64,000 bases of DNA, from positions 13,893-77,892 of the forward strand of contig CAZHEV010000001.1 in NCBI GenBank assembly GCA_964531335.1, in the 5' to 3' direction. Shown one piece after another: positions 8,088-15,636 of the stretch (the first letter of the stretch is position 1; each line of letters starts with the position of its first letter). The position numbers and the translations under genes were made by a program. The DNA is from CAZHEV01 sp964531335 [NCBI: uncultured bacterium]. Its GTDB lineage: Bacteria; Eisenbacteria; RBG-16-71-46; CAZHEV01. The notes beneath the pieces were generated by a model. That model was not told the origin of the DNA, did not search any database, and was given only the letters and a program-made list of their open reading frames with translations.

Positions 8088-8968
8088 CACCGGAGTGGTA
8101 CGCGCACGCCGAAAACGAGAACATGCTCGACGGGGCCGAGAGGCGCGAGCTGAAGCGCTTCGGCGCTCTGTGCAGGCATTTCGCCGGGCTCGAGGTTGCC
8201 GTGGAGGGAGAGGTGACCTTCGACATGCCGACCCACGTTGCGAAGGACCCCTCGGTGCTGAGCGGGCCGCCGGTCGTTCAGGGGCAGAACCTGGCAAGGC
8301 TCGAGCGGGCGAGGCTGGGGCTTGAGGGCGATCCCGTCGAGGACATCGAGGGCACCGCCGAGGGGATGGGGATGAAGGTGATAGGGCTTGCGATGCCTGA
8401 AGGATCGGAGGTCGCGGGAGCGTTCTTTTTCGAGAGCGGGGTGGGGCCGTGCATTATGACCAACGCCTCCTTGCCGGATACGGAGAGAGCCTTTTCCGTT
8501 GCGCACCAGTTGTGCCATTTCTTGGCGGATTTCAATCCATACACTCCGAGGATCTGCATGCAGGGCGAGAGCGGTCGCGGAAAGGCGGAGGAGGACAGGG
8601 CTGACGGATTCGCGGAGGCGTTCTTGCTTCCGGCCGCGTCTTTGGGTCCCATGATGGCCGGCGAGAACGCCATCGGCACGGGGGGGAGGGACGTGGAGGC
8701 GCTGGGGGTTTACTACGGAGCACCGGTTTGGGCCGTTGCGGGAAGGCTGAGGGGAATGGGATACGAGGTGGAGAGCTCGGGCGCTCCGGGGGAGTCCGGC
8801 GGCCGTGAGCCCGGATCCGGAGCGGAGCTCCCGAGGAGGCTGGTGCGACTGGCGCTCGAGGCGCGCAGGCGGGGGATCGTCTCGCCCTTGCGCATGGCGA
8901 GGTTGCTCCAGATGAGCTATCCCGACGCCCAGGAGCTGTATTCCTATTTCGAAAGCGGCAACAGGTGA
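8084..8968 (+). CDS. ImmA/IrrE-like (DUF955-type) protein with an altered zinc motif
   Basis: A 294-residue soluble protein whose middle resembles the ImmA/IrrE metallopeptidase domain. VAHQLCHFL (about residue 145) stands where HExxH is expected, and the later EDRADGFAEAFLLP matches the third-ligand helix, E-x2-A-x2-F-A. The catalytic Glu is replaced by Gln (HQLCH), so it may bind zinc without peptidase activity. The N-terminus lacks a recognisable helix-turn-helix. A C-terminal helical part (LALEARRRGIVSPLRMARLLQMS) could be a small DNA-binding or protein-contact region. The ATG overlaps the bshA stop, placing it in the bacillithiol transcript. IrrE-type proteins often remove or bind a repressor during stress; a link to thiol stress is inference. 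Confidence 0.6.
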   Translation: MTPEWYAHAENENMLDGAERRELKRFGALCRHFAGLEVAVEGEVTFDMPTHVAKDPSVLSGPPVVQGQNLARLERARLGLEGDPVEDIEGTAEGMGMKVIGLAMPEGSEVAGAFFFESGVGPCIMTNASLPDTERAFSVAHQLCHFLADFNPYTPRICMQGESGRGKAEEDRADGFAEAFLLPAASLGPMMAGENAIGTGGRDVEALGVYYGAPVWAVAGRLRGMGYEVESSGAPGESGGREPGSGAELPRRLVRLALEARRRGIVSPLRMARLLQMSYPDAQELYSYFESGNR

Positions 8969-8990
8969 GCTTTGATGGAAAGGAGGGCCC

Positions 8991-9335
8991 GTGGAGGACT
9001 GCATATTCTGCAAGATCGTGGACGGCGAGATTCAGGCCACGGTGGTATATGAAGACGATGAGCTCCTGGCTTTCGACGACATAAACCCTCAGGCCCCGGT
9101 GCACGCCCTGGTGATTCCGAAAAAGCACATCGCTACGCTCAACGACATAGGTCCGGAGGACGCCGGACTCCTGGGCAAGATGACACTGGCGGCCGCCAAC
9201 GTGGCGAAGGACAAGGGCGTGGGGGACTCCGGATACCGCCTGGTCACGAACTGTCTCGCTGAAGCCGGCCAGGCGGTGTTCCACATACATACGCACGTGC
9301 TCGGCGGGCGCTCTATGAAGTGGCCTCCCGGCTAG
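8991..9335 (+). CDS. HIT (Hint-type) nucleotide-binding hydrolase
   Basis: A 114-residue protein of the histidine-triad Hint subfamily. The N-terminal CIFCKIVDGEI and the C-terminal FHIHTHVLGGR (His-x-His-x-His) are both intact, so it should hydrolyse nucleoside phosphoramidates or aminoacyl-AMP in the cytoplasm. Its length is typical. The start is GTG just after AGGAGGG. It is the last gene of the bsh-containing run, 22 bases after the IrrE-like gene, and converges with the following minus-strand gene. HIT proteins have housekeeping roles; nothing ties it functionally to bacillithiol. Confidence 0.93.
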   Translation: MEDCIFCKIVDGEIQATVVYEDDELLAFDDINPQAPVHALVIPKKHIATLNDIGPEDAGLLGKMTLAAANVAKDKGVGDSGYRLVTNCLAEAGQAVFHIHTHVLGGRSMKWPPG

Positions 9336-9347
9336 AGAACGAGCGGG

Positions 9348-10295
9348 TCAGAACGCGGCGCTGACGGAGAAGCGTTGAGTCGTGCCCAGGGCATCCTCGG
9401 AGTCGAACGAGGCACCATATCCGACGACGACGCCGCGGACGGGTACTCCCACCCCCATCGAGGGGATGTGACGGGGAGAGTCGTCGTTGATCCTTCTGAG
9501 ACCTCCCCACAGGAGCAGTGCGCCGTCGGCCAGTCGGGCCTCCGCGCCCGCGGAGGCCGTGGCGACCCCGTCTGTGTCCAGACAGAATCCTATCTCAGCC
9601 GCGCCGTAGGTCCCGTACGTGTAGGAGAAAGCGAGATCGACGGCCGCTTGAATCATCTCGTCACGCCCTCCCGACCACTCCAGAGAGCTGAGGACGTTCC
9701 GCACGACAAGGGCGGCGCGGGTCCTGTCCGTGGTATCCAGGGAGATGGCGAGGTCGGCGGAATAGCCGTCAGCGCCGCCGTCTTCTATATCCGAAGAGAC
9801 GTTTAGATATCTCATTGCCACTCCCACGGCGGCGAACTCCCACATGGTGCGGGAGACGACTCCGGAGACGGCCGTCTCGGACCAGCCGGCGGAGCCGGCC
9901 ACTTCATCGAGGCCGAAGTACGAAACGAAAGCTCCCACCGCCCAGCGCGCGCTTGTGCCCATGCCGTACTCGTCGGTGGGCTCGCCACCCCAATGGAAGG
10001 CTGTCGAAATGGTGGTGAGACCGGATGAGAAATCCTCGATCACGTCTCCGTGAGCGACGGTGACCGATCGAGAATCTTGGTAGGGCAAGCGCGCCGGGTT
10101 CCATCTGGCCGCGGCATCGCCGCGGGCGAGCGCAACGCAGGCGCGGCCCATGGCGAGCCCCCTCGCGTCGTGATCGGAGGTGAGGAAGGTCCCGCCGACG
10201 TCGGACCCGGCCTCGGCGGCTGTAAGGCACTGAGCCGCCGATATCAGCAGGGCCATGAAGGCATGTGTGGACAAGCTGAAACGTTTCGGACCCAT
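9348..10295 (-). CDS. PorV/PorQ-family outer-membrane beta-barrel protein
   Basis: A 315-residue exported protein. An N-terminal signal peptide (ALLISAAQCLTAAEA) precedes the family signature GLAMGRACVALARGDAAARWNPARL, abbreviated here as the G-x-x-A-M-G ... W-N-P-A block. Alternating hydrophobic strands follow and it ends in an aromatic residue (SVSAAF), as outer-membrane barrels do. PorV/PorQ proteins belong to type IX secretion, where they carry or anchor cargo at the surface; relatives also occur outside that system. GAGGTAG precedes the ATG and overlaps the end of the upstream gene. The 9-base gap makes the pair an operon, so this barrel may serve the FlgD-tailed protein encoded before it. 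Confidence 0.72.
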   Translation of the reverse strand: MGPKRFSLSTHAFMALLISAAQCLTAAEAGSDVGGTFLTSDHDARGLAMGRACVALARGDAAARWNPARLPYQDSRSVTVAHGDVIEDFSSGLTTISTAFHWGGEPTDEYGMGTSARWAVGAFVSYFGLDEVAGSAGWSETAVSGVVSRTMWEFAAVGVAMRYLNVSSDIEDGGADGYSADLAISLDTTDRTRAALVVRNVLSSLEWSGGRDEMIQAAVDLAFSYTYGTYGAAEIGFCLDTDGVATASAGAEARLADGALLLWGGLRRINDDSPRHIPSMGVGVPVRGVVVGYGASFDSEDALGTTQRFSVSAAF

Positions 10296-10304
10296 GACGA
10301 ATCT

Positions 10305-11909
10305 CTACCTCACCAGCGCGACGAGTTTCTTGTCCGATATGACGGACCCGTCCTGGAGCTTTGCTTCAACCCGAACCAAGTACACTCCGTTTCCAGCGGC
10401 GGACCCTGAGCCGTCGGCTCCGTCCCAGGCTACCTCGAAGCTGGTGGAAGGACCGGAGGCGCCGAGGACACGAACGAGACGCCCCGCGGTCGAGTACACG
10501 TGAACCTCAACGCCCCGGGCCGGCTCGGCCAGGTTTATCTCGAACCTGTCGCCCGGCCTGAAGCGTTCGTTGAAGAAGATCCCGAACTCCCTCCTGAGCT
10601 CCACGTGCGCCGGAGGGCTCAGGGAGGAGCGATTGCCGGCCGCGTCCAACCCGGCCGCGGCTATCACGTTGTCTCCGGGCCGGAGGGGGACCGTGCTGGA
10701 AAAGCCGCCCGAGAATCCGGCCGAGACGACCTCGAAAGGACCTTCCAGATCGTTCAAGTATATTTCGACCGAATCGGCTCCCGAGGACTTTCCGGAAACG
10801 ACGAGATCGGCCTTCCTGACCAGCGGGGGAAGGGGACCCAGCACCGGGACGCCGGGGGCCACGGTGTCGAGCTCCAAGGAGATGTCCGAAGGTCCCCCCA
10901 GGTCGCCCGCGGAACCTACGTGCCCTGGTCCGTCGGTGGCCCTGGCTTCCACGGTGTGGTCTCCCTGTTCGGGCACGGAGTCGCGGAGAGGGGCCGCCCA
11001 CAGAACGGTGTCGCCGGCCACCGTGGCGGGAACGGGATTGAATGGACGGGAGTCGTAACTTATCTCCACTGACAGGACGCCGTTCGGATCGTAGGCCGCT
11101 CCGCGAACGGAGTCCGGAACCTCGAGGAATACCCCCTGATCCTCGGGGTACGTTATTCCGACCAGGGGCGGGTTCTTGTCCAGATAGACGTTGGAGCGAT
11201 CGACCCCCCGGTTACCGGCCCTGTCTGAAATGGAAACATCTATCTCGTACCTTCCCTCGCCCGCGGCCTGGTTTTTCCAGTACGCGGAGTACGTTCCGTC
11301 GCCGGAGAACGATGGGGTGACGCGCAGTGTATCCTCCTGTGCCCCCTCCTCGCCGCTCACCACCACCGTAAGCGAGTCATCCACAGACGAGTTGCCGACT
11401 TCCACGCGTATCAGGAGGCTGTCCGGAGATAGGGGGATCGCGGGAGTGAAAGGAGTCGGAAACACTTCGATTATCCGCGCGAGCGGCGTGGTGGCGTCGA
11501 GCCTCAGCAGACGCTGCTCCTCCCGGGCCTGTCCAAAGTCGTTGCCCGCCGCGAAACGAACGCTGTACCCGCCGTCAGCAGCTACGGAGGAGGTCGCGTC
11601 GCGCCCGTCCCAGACGAGGCTGTGCTCTCCGGCCGGCTGCGGTATTCCGTTCAGCAGCACTCTCACCAGGGCGGAGACCGAGTCCCGGACCTCCACCGTG
11701 ACCCAGTCCGCGTCCTCAGTGAGGGTGTAGTCTATCGTGGCCCTGTCGTTGACGCCGTCTCCGTTGGGAGTGAAGGGATTGGGCGAGACGGAGATGTTCT
11801 CGAACTCGGGCGGTCCCTGGGCGGCCGCGGGGGCGGCCGAGACGAGAAGGGCTAATATGAGCAATGGGCGTACCAGATCGAGACCTCCATCCTTCGCTGT
11901 GGCAGGCAT
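10305..11909 (-). CDS. Secreted Ig-like protein with FlgD-like C-terminal tail
   Basis: A 534-residue exported protein. A signal peptide (LLILALLVSAAPAAA) leads into SVSPNPFTPNGDGVND, typical of FlgD-like beta-sandwich modules, with the module's WDGRDATSS end near residue 110. Several Ig-like or cadherin-like modules follow, marked by repeated SDRAGNRG and TDGPGHVG phrases. The C-terminal domain (VHVYSTAGRLVRVL ... AWDGADGSGSAAGNGVYLVRVEA) ends in KKLVALVR, like type A sorting tails of type IX cargo. The role is unknown; probably a surface or extracellular structural protein. I chose the ATG rather than the GTG at 11933 because it gives a clean signal peptide. It has no ribosome site but lies where transcription should start. 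It forms an operon with the following PorV-like gene. Confidence 0.7.
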   Translation of the reverse strand: MPATAKDGGLDLVRPLLILALLVSAAPAAAQGPPEFENISVSPNPFTPNGDGVNDRATIDYTLTEDADWVTVEVRDSVSALVRVLLNGIPQPAGEHSLVWDGRDATSSVAADGGYSVRFAAGNDFGQAREEQRLLRLDATTPLARIIEVFPTPFTPAIPLSPDSLLIRVEVGNSSVDDSLTVVVSGEEGAQEDTLRVTPSFSGDGTYSAYWKNQAAGEGRYEIDVSISDRAGNRGVDRSNVYLDKNPPLVGITYPEDQGVFLEVPDSVRGAAYDPNGVLSVEISYDSRPFNPVPATVAGDTVLWAAPLRDSVPEQGDHTVEARATDGPGHVGSAGDLGGPSDISLELDTVAPGVPVLGPLPPLVRKADLVVSGKSSGADSVEIYLNDLEGPFEVVSAGFSGGFSSTVPLRPGDNVIAAAGLDAAGNRSSLSPPAHVELRREFGIFFNERFRPGDRFEINLAEPARGVEVHVYSTAGRLVRVLGASGPSTSFEVAWDGADGSGSAAGNGVYLVRVEAKLQDGSVISDKKLVALVR

Positions 11910-11916
11910 AGGCGGA

Positions 11917-11946
11917 AGCTTACCGGTGCGCACTGTGCGCTGTCAA
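11917..11946 (-). promoter_or_regulatory. Sigma-70-type promoter for the minus-strand secreted-protein operon
   Basis: Read on the minus strand: TTGACA, 18 bases, TAAGCT. The predicted start of transcription falls at or within a base of the ATG at 11909, so the message may be leaderless. The -35 box is one half of a perfect palindrome shared with the divergent promoter. Confidence 0.5.
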
Positions 11947-11962
11947 CGCCGACGGCGTTGAC
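11942..11962. repeat. Perfect 21-bp palindrome between divergent promoters
   Basis: GTCAACGCC-GAC-GGCGTTGAC is a perfect 9-3-9 inverted repeat. Each arm contains the -35 hexamer of one of two back-to-back promoters. A smaller perfect repeat (GCGCAC-T-GTGCGC) lies just to its left at 11928-11940. The geometry fits an operator for a dimeric regulator controlling both transcripts. Confidence 0.65.
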
Positions 11963-11986
11963 CTGTGACCACCGCGCGCATAGTAT
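11958..11986 (+). promoter_or_regulatory. Sigma-70-type promoter for the GT-C/TPR gene
   Basis: TTGACC, 17 bases, TAGTAT. Transcription would begin about 50 bases before the ATG at 12046. The -35 box lies in the right arm of the 21-bp palindrome. Confidence 0.5.
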
Positions 11987-12045
11987 TGTGGATCGGCCGG
12001 GCCGCGGCCGAGCGGAACCGATCACACTCAAAGGAGAGTATATCG

Positions 12046-13920
12046 ATGCAGCTTGAAGAGAGGTGGATAGCGAGGGCGGTCATCTTGACAGGGGCGATTC
12101 TAGTCGTTGCCTATCTGGGAGCGCTCGACAATCCCTTGATTGCCCCGGATGCCGAAGCGGTGGTCCAGAGCTACTATCTGGGAGATCCCGCGCTCGCGGT
12201 GAAGCTCTTCGTGACCCCTCAGAGCGAGACCGAGGCGCCGGGCTCGCGCTACAGCCCTTTGGCGTGGTTGTCTTTGGCAACGGACAACGCCCTCTGGGGC
12301 GGCTCGCCCGCCGGCTTCCGCGTTGTGTCCCTGCTCATCCATTTGGGCTCCGCGGTGTTTCTCTTTCTGGTCATTGTCAGATTCGGGGTGGCTCCGGTCT
12401 GGGCCATGATGGGGGCTCTCCTGTTCGCGGTCCACCCCCTTCATACGCAGGCCGTGAACATGGCCTCGTCGAGAGGGCACATACTGGCGGGCGCCCTGAC
12501 CTTTATCGCGATATTCGTGTTCATGGGCCATCTGGAGGCTGCCCGGAAAAAGGTGGGCCTCAGGAGGCCTCCCGGCTCGTGGGCGGCGGTTGCGCTGTTC
12601 ACAGCCGGCCTTTTCGCCGGCTCGGAGGCGCTCGGGTTCCTGATCTTCTGCGCTCTATCGCCTTATCTGCTCGGAGTACGTTATCCTCACCCGCGCTTCT
12701 ACGCGGGAGTAGTTCTGGGCCTTGTCCTGTACCTTGTCATGGGGGCGGCCGCGGCGGGGATCGGAGCGACCGGAGTTACAGGCGTGCACCGGGGTGCTGC
12801 TTCGTTCACCGAGGGGCTGCGGCTGGTGGTTTTCCCGGCGGGACAAATGCTCTATCACCCCGTAGCTTTCGTGAGCTCCTACGCCGATGGCCGCGCTCTC
12901 GCCGCGGTGGGGGTCGTGGCCGCGACGCTGATAGTTTGCGTGCTTATCAGCAGGAGGACGCGCGAAGGAGGTCTGGCATTAGGCTTGGCCGGGTGCGCGT
13001 CGCTTGCGACTTTCTTCACTGTTGGACGCTGGGCCGCGCTGAATGAGCCCGCGCTCTATTTACTTGTCGGCGGCCTGGGCGCGACCATCGCGGCCGTAGC
13101 GGGCCTGCTTTCGTCGTTTCGGCGAGCGCGCCCCGTTCTGATGGTGATCTTGATGGTGCTGATCGCGGCTGGGGTGGTTCGATCTCGGGAGAGGAACGCG
13201 GTCTGGTCGAGCCCGGAGCTTGTATGGCTCGAGGTGGTGAGCGCCTACCCGGATGATCAGCCCGCGGTGACCGCGCTGGCGGAGCACTACAGAAGCGCTG
13301 GGCTCACCCAGAAGGCGGCGGAGCTGATCTCGCCGGTCGATGAGGACGCGCATGCGAGGGCGGTGCGAGTGAACAATGAAGGAGTGGCCTTGAGGGACGC
13401 GGGACGGACCAGCGCCGCAATCGAGAAATTCCGAGAGGCCGTGGACCTCCGGCCCGGTTTCCGGGACGCGCACTTCAACCTGGGGGTGGTCTATCACAGC
13501 CTCGGCAAGATGGACTCGGCGGCCGTTAATCTGGAAAGAGCCGTCAGGGCGGATCCGTCGCACGCGGAAACAAGGTACAACCTGGGCGTGGTCTACGACG
13601 AGATGGGAGAGCTGGATCGTGCCGCGTACCAATACGGCGAAGCGTTGAGGCTGGACCCCGGACATGCAAGGGCGTGGGCCAACCTCGGCGCGACAAGGGG
13701 AAAACGAGGCGATCTGGAGGGCGCAATCTCCGCGCTCGAGAATGCCGTGGAGATGGATCCGGCTCTACTTCAGGCGCGCTACAACCTCGCCTTCGCTTAT
13801 GAGAGCGTTGACAGGAAGAAAGCGAAGGAGCTGTGGCGGGACTATCTGAACCTTGCGAGGCGCCGGGGAGTCAGCCCCGACAGACTGAGGCAGATCGAGG
13901 AACGATTGGAGGCCCTTTAG
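12046..13920 (+). CDS. TMTC-like GT-C membrane protein with C-terminal TPR repeats
   Basis: A 624-residue protein with about ten membrane segments in residues 10-400, then a soluble tetratricopeptide region (about 440-610) with at least four TPR units, seen as repeats of A-x-x-x-[FY]-x-x-A-x-x-[LI]-x-P. The phrase LLFAVHPLHTQAV (about residue 125) is the hallmark of TMTC/DUF1736-type proteins, which in animals are protein O-mannosyltransferases and in bacteria are largely uncharacterised GT-C-fold enzymes. A role in sugar transfer at the periplasmic face, with TPRs contacting proteins, is inference. The ATG follows AAGGAGAG and a good promoter. It diverges from the secreted-protein operon across a shared palindrome, suggesting joint control with exported proteins. 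Confidence 0.75.
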   Translation: MQLEERWIARAVILTGAILVVAYLGALDNPLIAPDAEAVVQSYYLGDPALAVKLFVTPQSETEAPGSRYSPLAWLSLATDNALWGGSPAGFRVVSLLIHLGSAVFLFLVIVRFGVAPVWAMMGALLFAVHPLHTQAVNMASSRGHILAGALTFIAIFVFMGHLEAARKKVGLRRPPGSWAAVALFTAGLFAGSEALGFLIFCALSPYLLGVRYPHPRFYAGVVLGLVLYLVMGAAAAGIGATGVTGVHRGAASFTEGLRLVVFPAGQMLYHPVAFVSSYADGRALAAVGVVAATLIVCVLISRRTREGGLALGLAGCASLATFFTVGRWAALNEPALYLLVGGLGATIAAVAGLLSSFRRARPVLMVILMVLIAAGVVRSRERNAVWSSPELVWLEVVSAYPDDQPAVTALAEHYRSAGLTQKAAELISPVDEDAHARAVRVNNEGVALRDAGRTSAAIEKFREAVDLRPGFRDAHFNLGVVYHSLGKMDSAAVNLERAVRADPSHAETRYNLGVVYDEMGELDRAAYQYGEALRLDPGHARAWANLGATRGKRGDLEGAISALENAVEMDPALLQARYNLAFAYESVDRKKAKELWRDYLNLARRRGVSPDRLRQIEERLEAL

Positions 13921-13963
13921 GCGCTATCGGCCGAGGGGGCGACCACAAACGTCTTGACCTGAA

Positions 13964-13980
13964 CCTAACGGAACGTTAGG
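13964..13980. repeat. Inverted repeat, candidate operator upstream of the cysteine desulfurase
   Basis: CCTAACG-GAA-CGTTAGG, a perfect 7-3-7 inverted repeat. It lies between a TTGACC (13954-13959) and a TATGAT (13982-13987), but these boxes are 22 bases apart, too far for an ordinary sigma-70 promoter. It could be a repressor or activator site in front of an Fe-S or sulfur-assimilation gene. Confidence 0.5.
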
Positions 13981-14024
13981 GTATGATTAGCGATCAAGGT
14001 GTTTCGGGTGCAACGCGGTATCCC

Positions 14025-14071
14025 GCCTATGAGCGCCGGCCGGGCAACCCGCGCCGGCCGGAGGCTTTTTT
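14025..14071 (+). terminator. Terminator or attenuator hairpin in the cysteine desulfurase leader
   Basis: An 8-bp all-GC stem (CCGGCCGG at 14036-14043 with its copy at 14054-14061), extended by GCCT/AGGC across a bulge, is followed by six T residues. It is either the terminator of the upstream GT-C/TPR gene or an attenuator within the leader of the next gene, whose start lies 33 bases after the T-run. Confidence 0.75.
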
Positions 14072-14104
14072 GTTAGGTGACCGGGAACTGAGGGGGACTG
14101 GAAG

Positions 14105-15262
14105 GTGAAACCGATTTACATGGATCATAACGCGACGACTCCGTTGGATCCTAAAGTGCTCGAAGCGATGATGCCCTATTTCACGGAGCACTTCGGCAAC
14201 GCGTCGAGCGCTACCCATTCATACGGACGAATCGCCGCGCAGGCCGTCGAGGAAGCCAGAGAGAAGGTTGCGAAACTGCTGGGGTCTTCCGCGAGGGAGA
14301 TCGTCTTCACGGGCGGGGCCACGGAGTCCGACAACATGGCCGTCAAGGGGGTCGCCTGGGCGCACCGCGAGAAAGGCGATCACATCATAACCTCCAGGAT
14401 AGAGCATAAGGCCGTTCTCAACTCGTGCAAGCGGCTTGCGTCGGAGGGCTTCAAGACAACCTATCTCTCGGTGGATTCCAGCGGGATGGTCGATCCCGAG
14501 GAAGTGAGAGACGCGATCACCGACAAGACAATCCTGGTCTCCGTCATGGCCGCCAACAGCGAGGTGGGCACCATACAGCCGGTGGCGGAGATAGGTGCGA
14601 TCGCCCGGGAAAGGGGAGTGCTGTTCCACACCGACGCGACCCAGGCGGTGGGCAAGATACCTGTTGACGTCGAAAAGATGAACATCGATCTTCTGGCGAT
14701 GTCGGGCCATAAGATGTACGGCCCCAAGGGAATCGGGGCGACGTACGTGCGGAAGGGGGTCAAGCTCGTGCCTCTGTCCGACGGCGGGGGGCAGGAGAGA
14801 AAGAAGAGGTCTGGCACGCTGAACGTGCCGGGAATAGTCGGGTTGGGAGAGGCATGCGCGATCTCCGCCGATTGTATGGAGGAGGAAGGAACACGGTTGG
14901 GCGCGCTCAGGGACTCGCTCGCCGCGGGTATAACCGGCCGTATCAAGAAGGCGAGAATAAACGGTCATCCCAGCGAGAGATTGCCGGGAAATCTCAACGT
15001 GAGCTTCGAGTACGTCGAGGGAGAGTCGCTGATACTCTCACTGAGGGACTTCGCGGTGTCCTCGGGTTCGGCCTGCACCTCGGACTCGCTTGAATCCTCC
15101 TACGTACTGCTCGCCATGGGAGTGCCGGAGAGCATCGCGCACTGTTCGCTGAGGTTCGGGCTGGGCAGGAGCAACACGCAGGACCATGTGGACAAGTTGA
15201 TTCATGACTTGGAGGCTTCGGTGGAGAAGCTGAGGGCCATGTCTCCGTTGTACAGGGGCTGA
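14105..15262 (+). CDS. iscS: Cysteine desulfurase (NifS/IscS type)
   Basis: A 385-residue PLP enzyme that takes sulfur from L-cysteine for Fe-S clusters and tRNA thiolation. It has the N-terminal YMDHNATTPLDP, the PLP histidine motif IEHKAVL, the Schiff-base lysine in SGHKMYGPKG (K203) and the active-site cysteine in SSGSACTS (C324). The long lobe around the cysteine is of group I (IscS/NifS) type rather than SufS. The start is GTG, preceded by GAGGGGGACTGGAAG. There is no iscU, iscR or thiI next to it, so the iscS/nifS choice is open. A small unknown gene follows 30 bases later. The leader contains an inverted repeat and a terminator-like hairpin, suggesting regulation. Confidence 0.92.
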   Translation: MKPIYMDHNATTPLDPKVLEAMMPYFTEHFGNASSATHSYGRIAAQAVEEAREKVAKLLGSSAREIVFTGGATESDNMAVKGVAWAHREKGDHIITSRIEHKAVLNSCKRLASEGFKTTYLSVDSSGMVDPEEVRDAITDKTILVSVMAANSEVGTIQPVAEIGAIARERGVLFHTDATQAVGKIPVDVEKMNIDLLAMSGHKMYGPKGIGATYVRKGVKLVPLSDGGGQERKKRSGTLNVPGIVGLGEACAISADCMEEEGTRLGALRDSLAAGITGRIKKARINGHPSERLPGNLNVSFEYVEGESLILSLRDFAVSSGSACTSDSLESSYVLLAMGVPESIAHCSLRFGLGRSNTQDHVDKLIHDLEASVEKLRAMSPLYRG

Positions 15263-15292
15263 AGGGCGTCCCCTTGTTAGGAGGAAGCAGAG

Positions 15293-15502
15293 TTGGATGA
15301 TCTCAAGCTGTTCATCGTCACATTCAGGGGCCCGGGCCCCTGTTTCAAATTGCAGGTCGCCAAGAACGCCGAGGAGGCTTTCCTGCAATGCTTCGACAGG
15401 CACGCGGCCCGGGAAGGGCACGACAGGGCGAGCTGCAGGGTGGAGGAAGTCTCCGTGGAGGGCTACGATATAGTGGTGAGGCCGGTGGGGGCCCCGAAGT
15501 AG
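15293..15502 (+). CDS. Small protein of unknown function, linked to the cysteine desulfurase
   Basis: A 69-residue acidic-basic mixed protein with no signal peptide and two cysteines (one in FRGPGPCFKL, one in RASCRVEEV). The pattern of strand-helix-strand (LKLFIVTF, AEEAFLQCFDRHAA, EGYDIVVRPVG) suggests a compact alpha/beta fold. The start is TTG following GAGGAAGCAGAG, 30 bases after the cysteine desulfurase stop, so it is likely co-transcribed. I do not recognise the family. A role as a sulfur acceptor or regulator would be speculation. Confidence 0.6.
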   Translation: MDDLKLFIVTFRGPGPCFKLQVAKNAEEAFLQCFDRHAAREGHDRASCRVEEVSVEGYDIVVRPVGAPK

Positions 15503-15556
15503 TTTGCGCAAGTTGCAGGATACCTGTGCACGTCGGCCCCGGAGCTCAAGCCTCGT

Positions 15557-15586
15557 GGAAATTCTCTATCGAACATTAGAAATTCC
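15557..15586. repeat. Paired GAAATTC elements upstream of the XRE promoter
   Basis: GGAAATTCT and AGAAATTCC form an imperfect inverted repeat (8 of 9). They also share the direct repeat GAAATTC with starts 21 bp apart, two turns of the helix. They lie 13 bp before the -35 box, where an autoregulatory operator or activator site could be. Confidence 0.4.
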
Positions 15587-15598
15587 GCAAGAAAAACG

Positions 15599-15627
15599 TT
15601 GACATCAGGCACAGTCGACAATATCCT
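15599..15627 (+). promoter_or_regulatory. Sigma-70 promoter for the XRE regulator
   Basis: TTGACA, 17 bases, TATCCT: a near-consensus promoter. Transcription should begin near 15634, leaving a leader of about 114 bases before the ATG. Confidence 0.65.
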
Positions 15628-15636
15628 GTCTATGTC

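Noticed and set aside
13954-13987. Sigma-70 promoter TTGACC ... TATGAT before the cysteine desulfurase
   Set aside because: Spacing is 22 bases, beyond the 15-19 expected. The inverted repeat between the boxes was kept as a separate candidate.
13990-14071. SAM riboswitch before the cysteine desulfurase
   Set aside because: The CCGGGCAACC segment resembles part of such aptamers, but the remaining conserved core could not be placed. Kept only as a terminator or attenuator.
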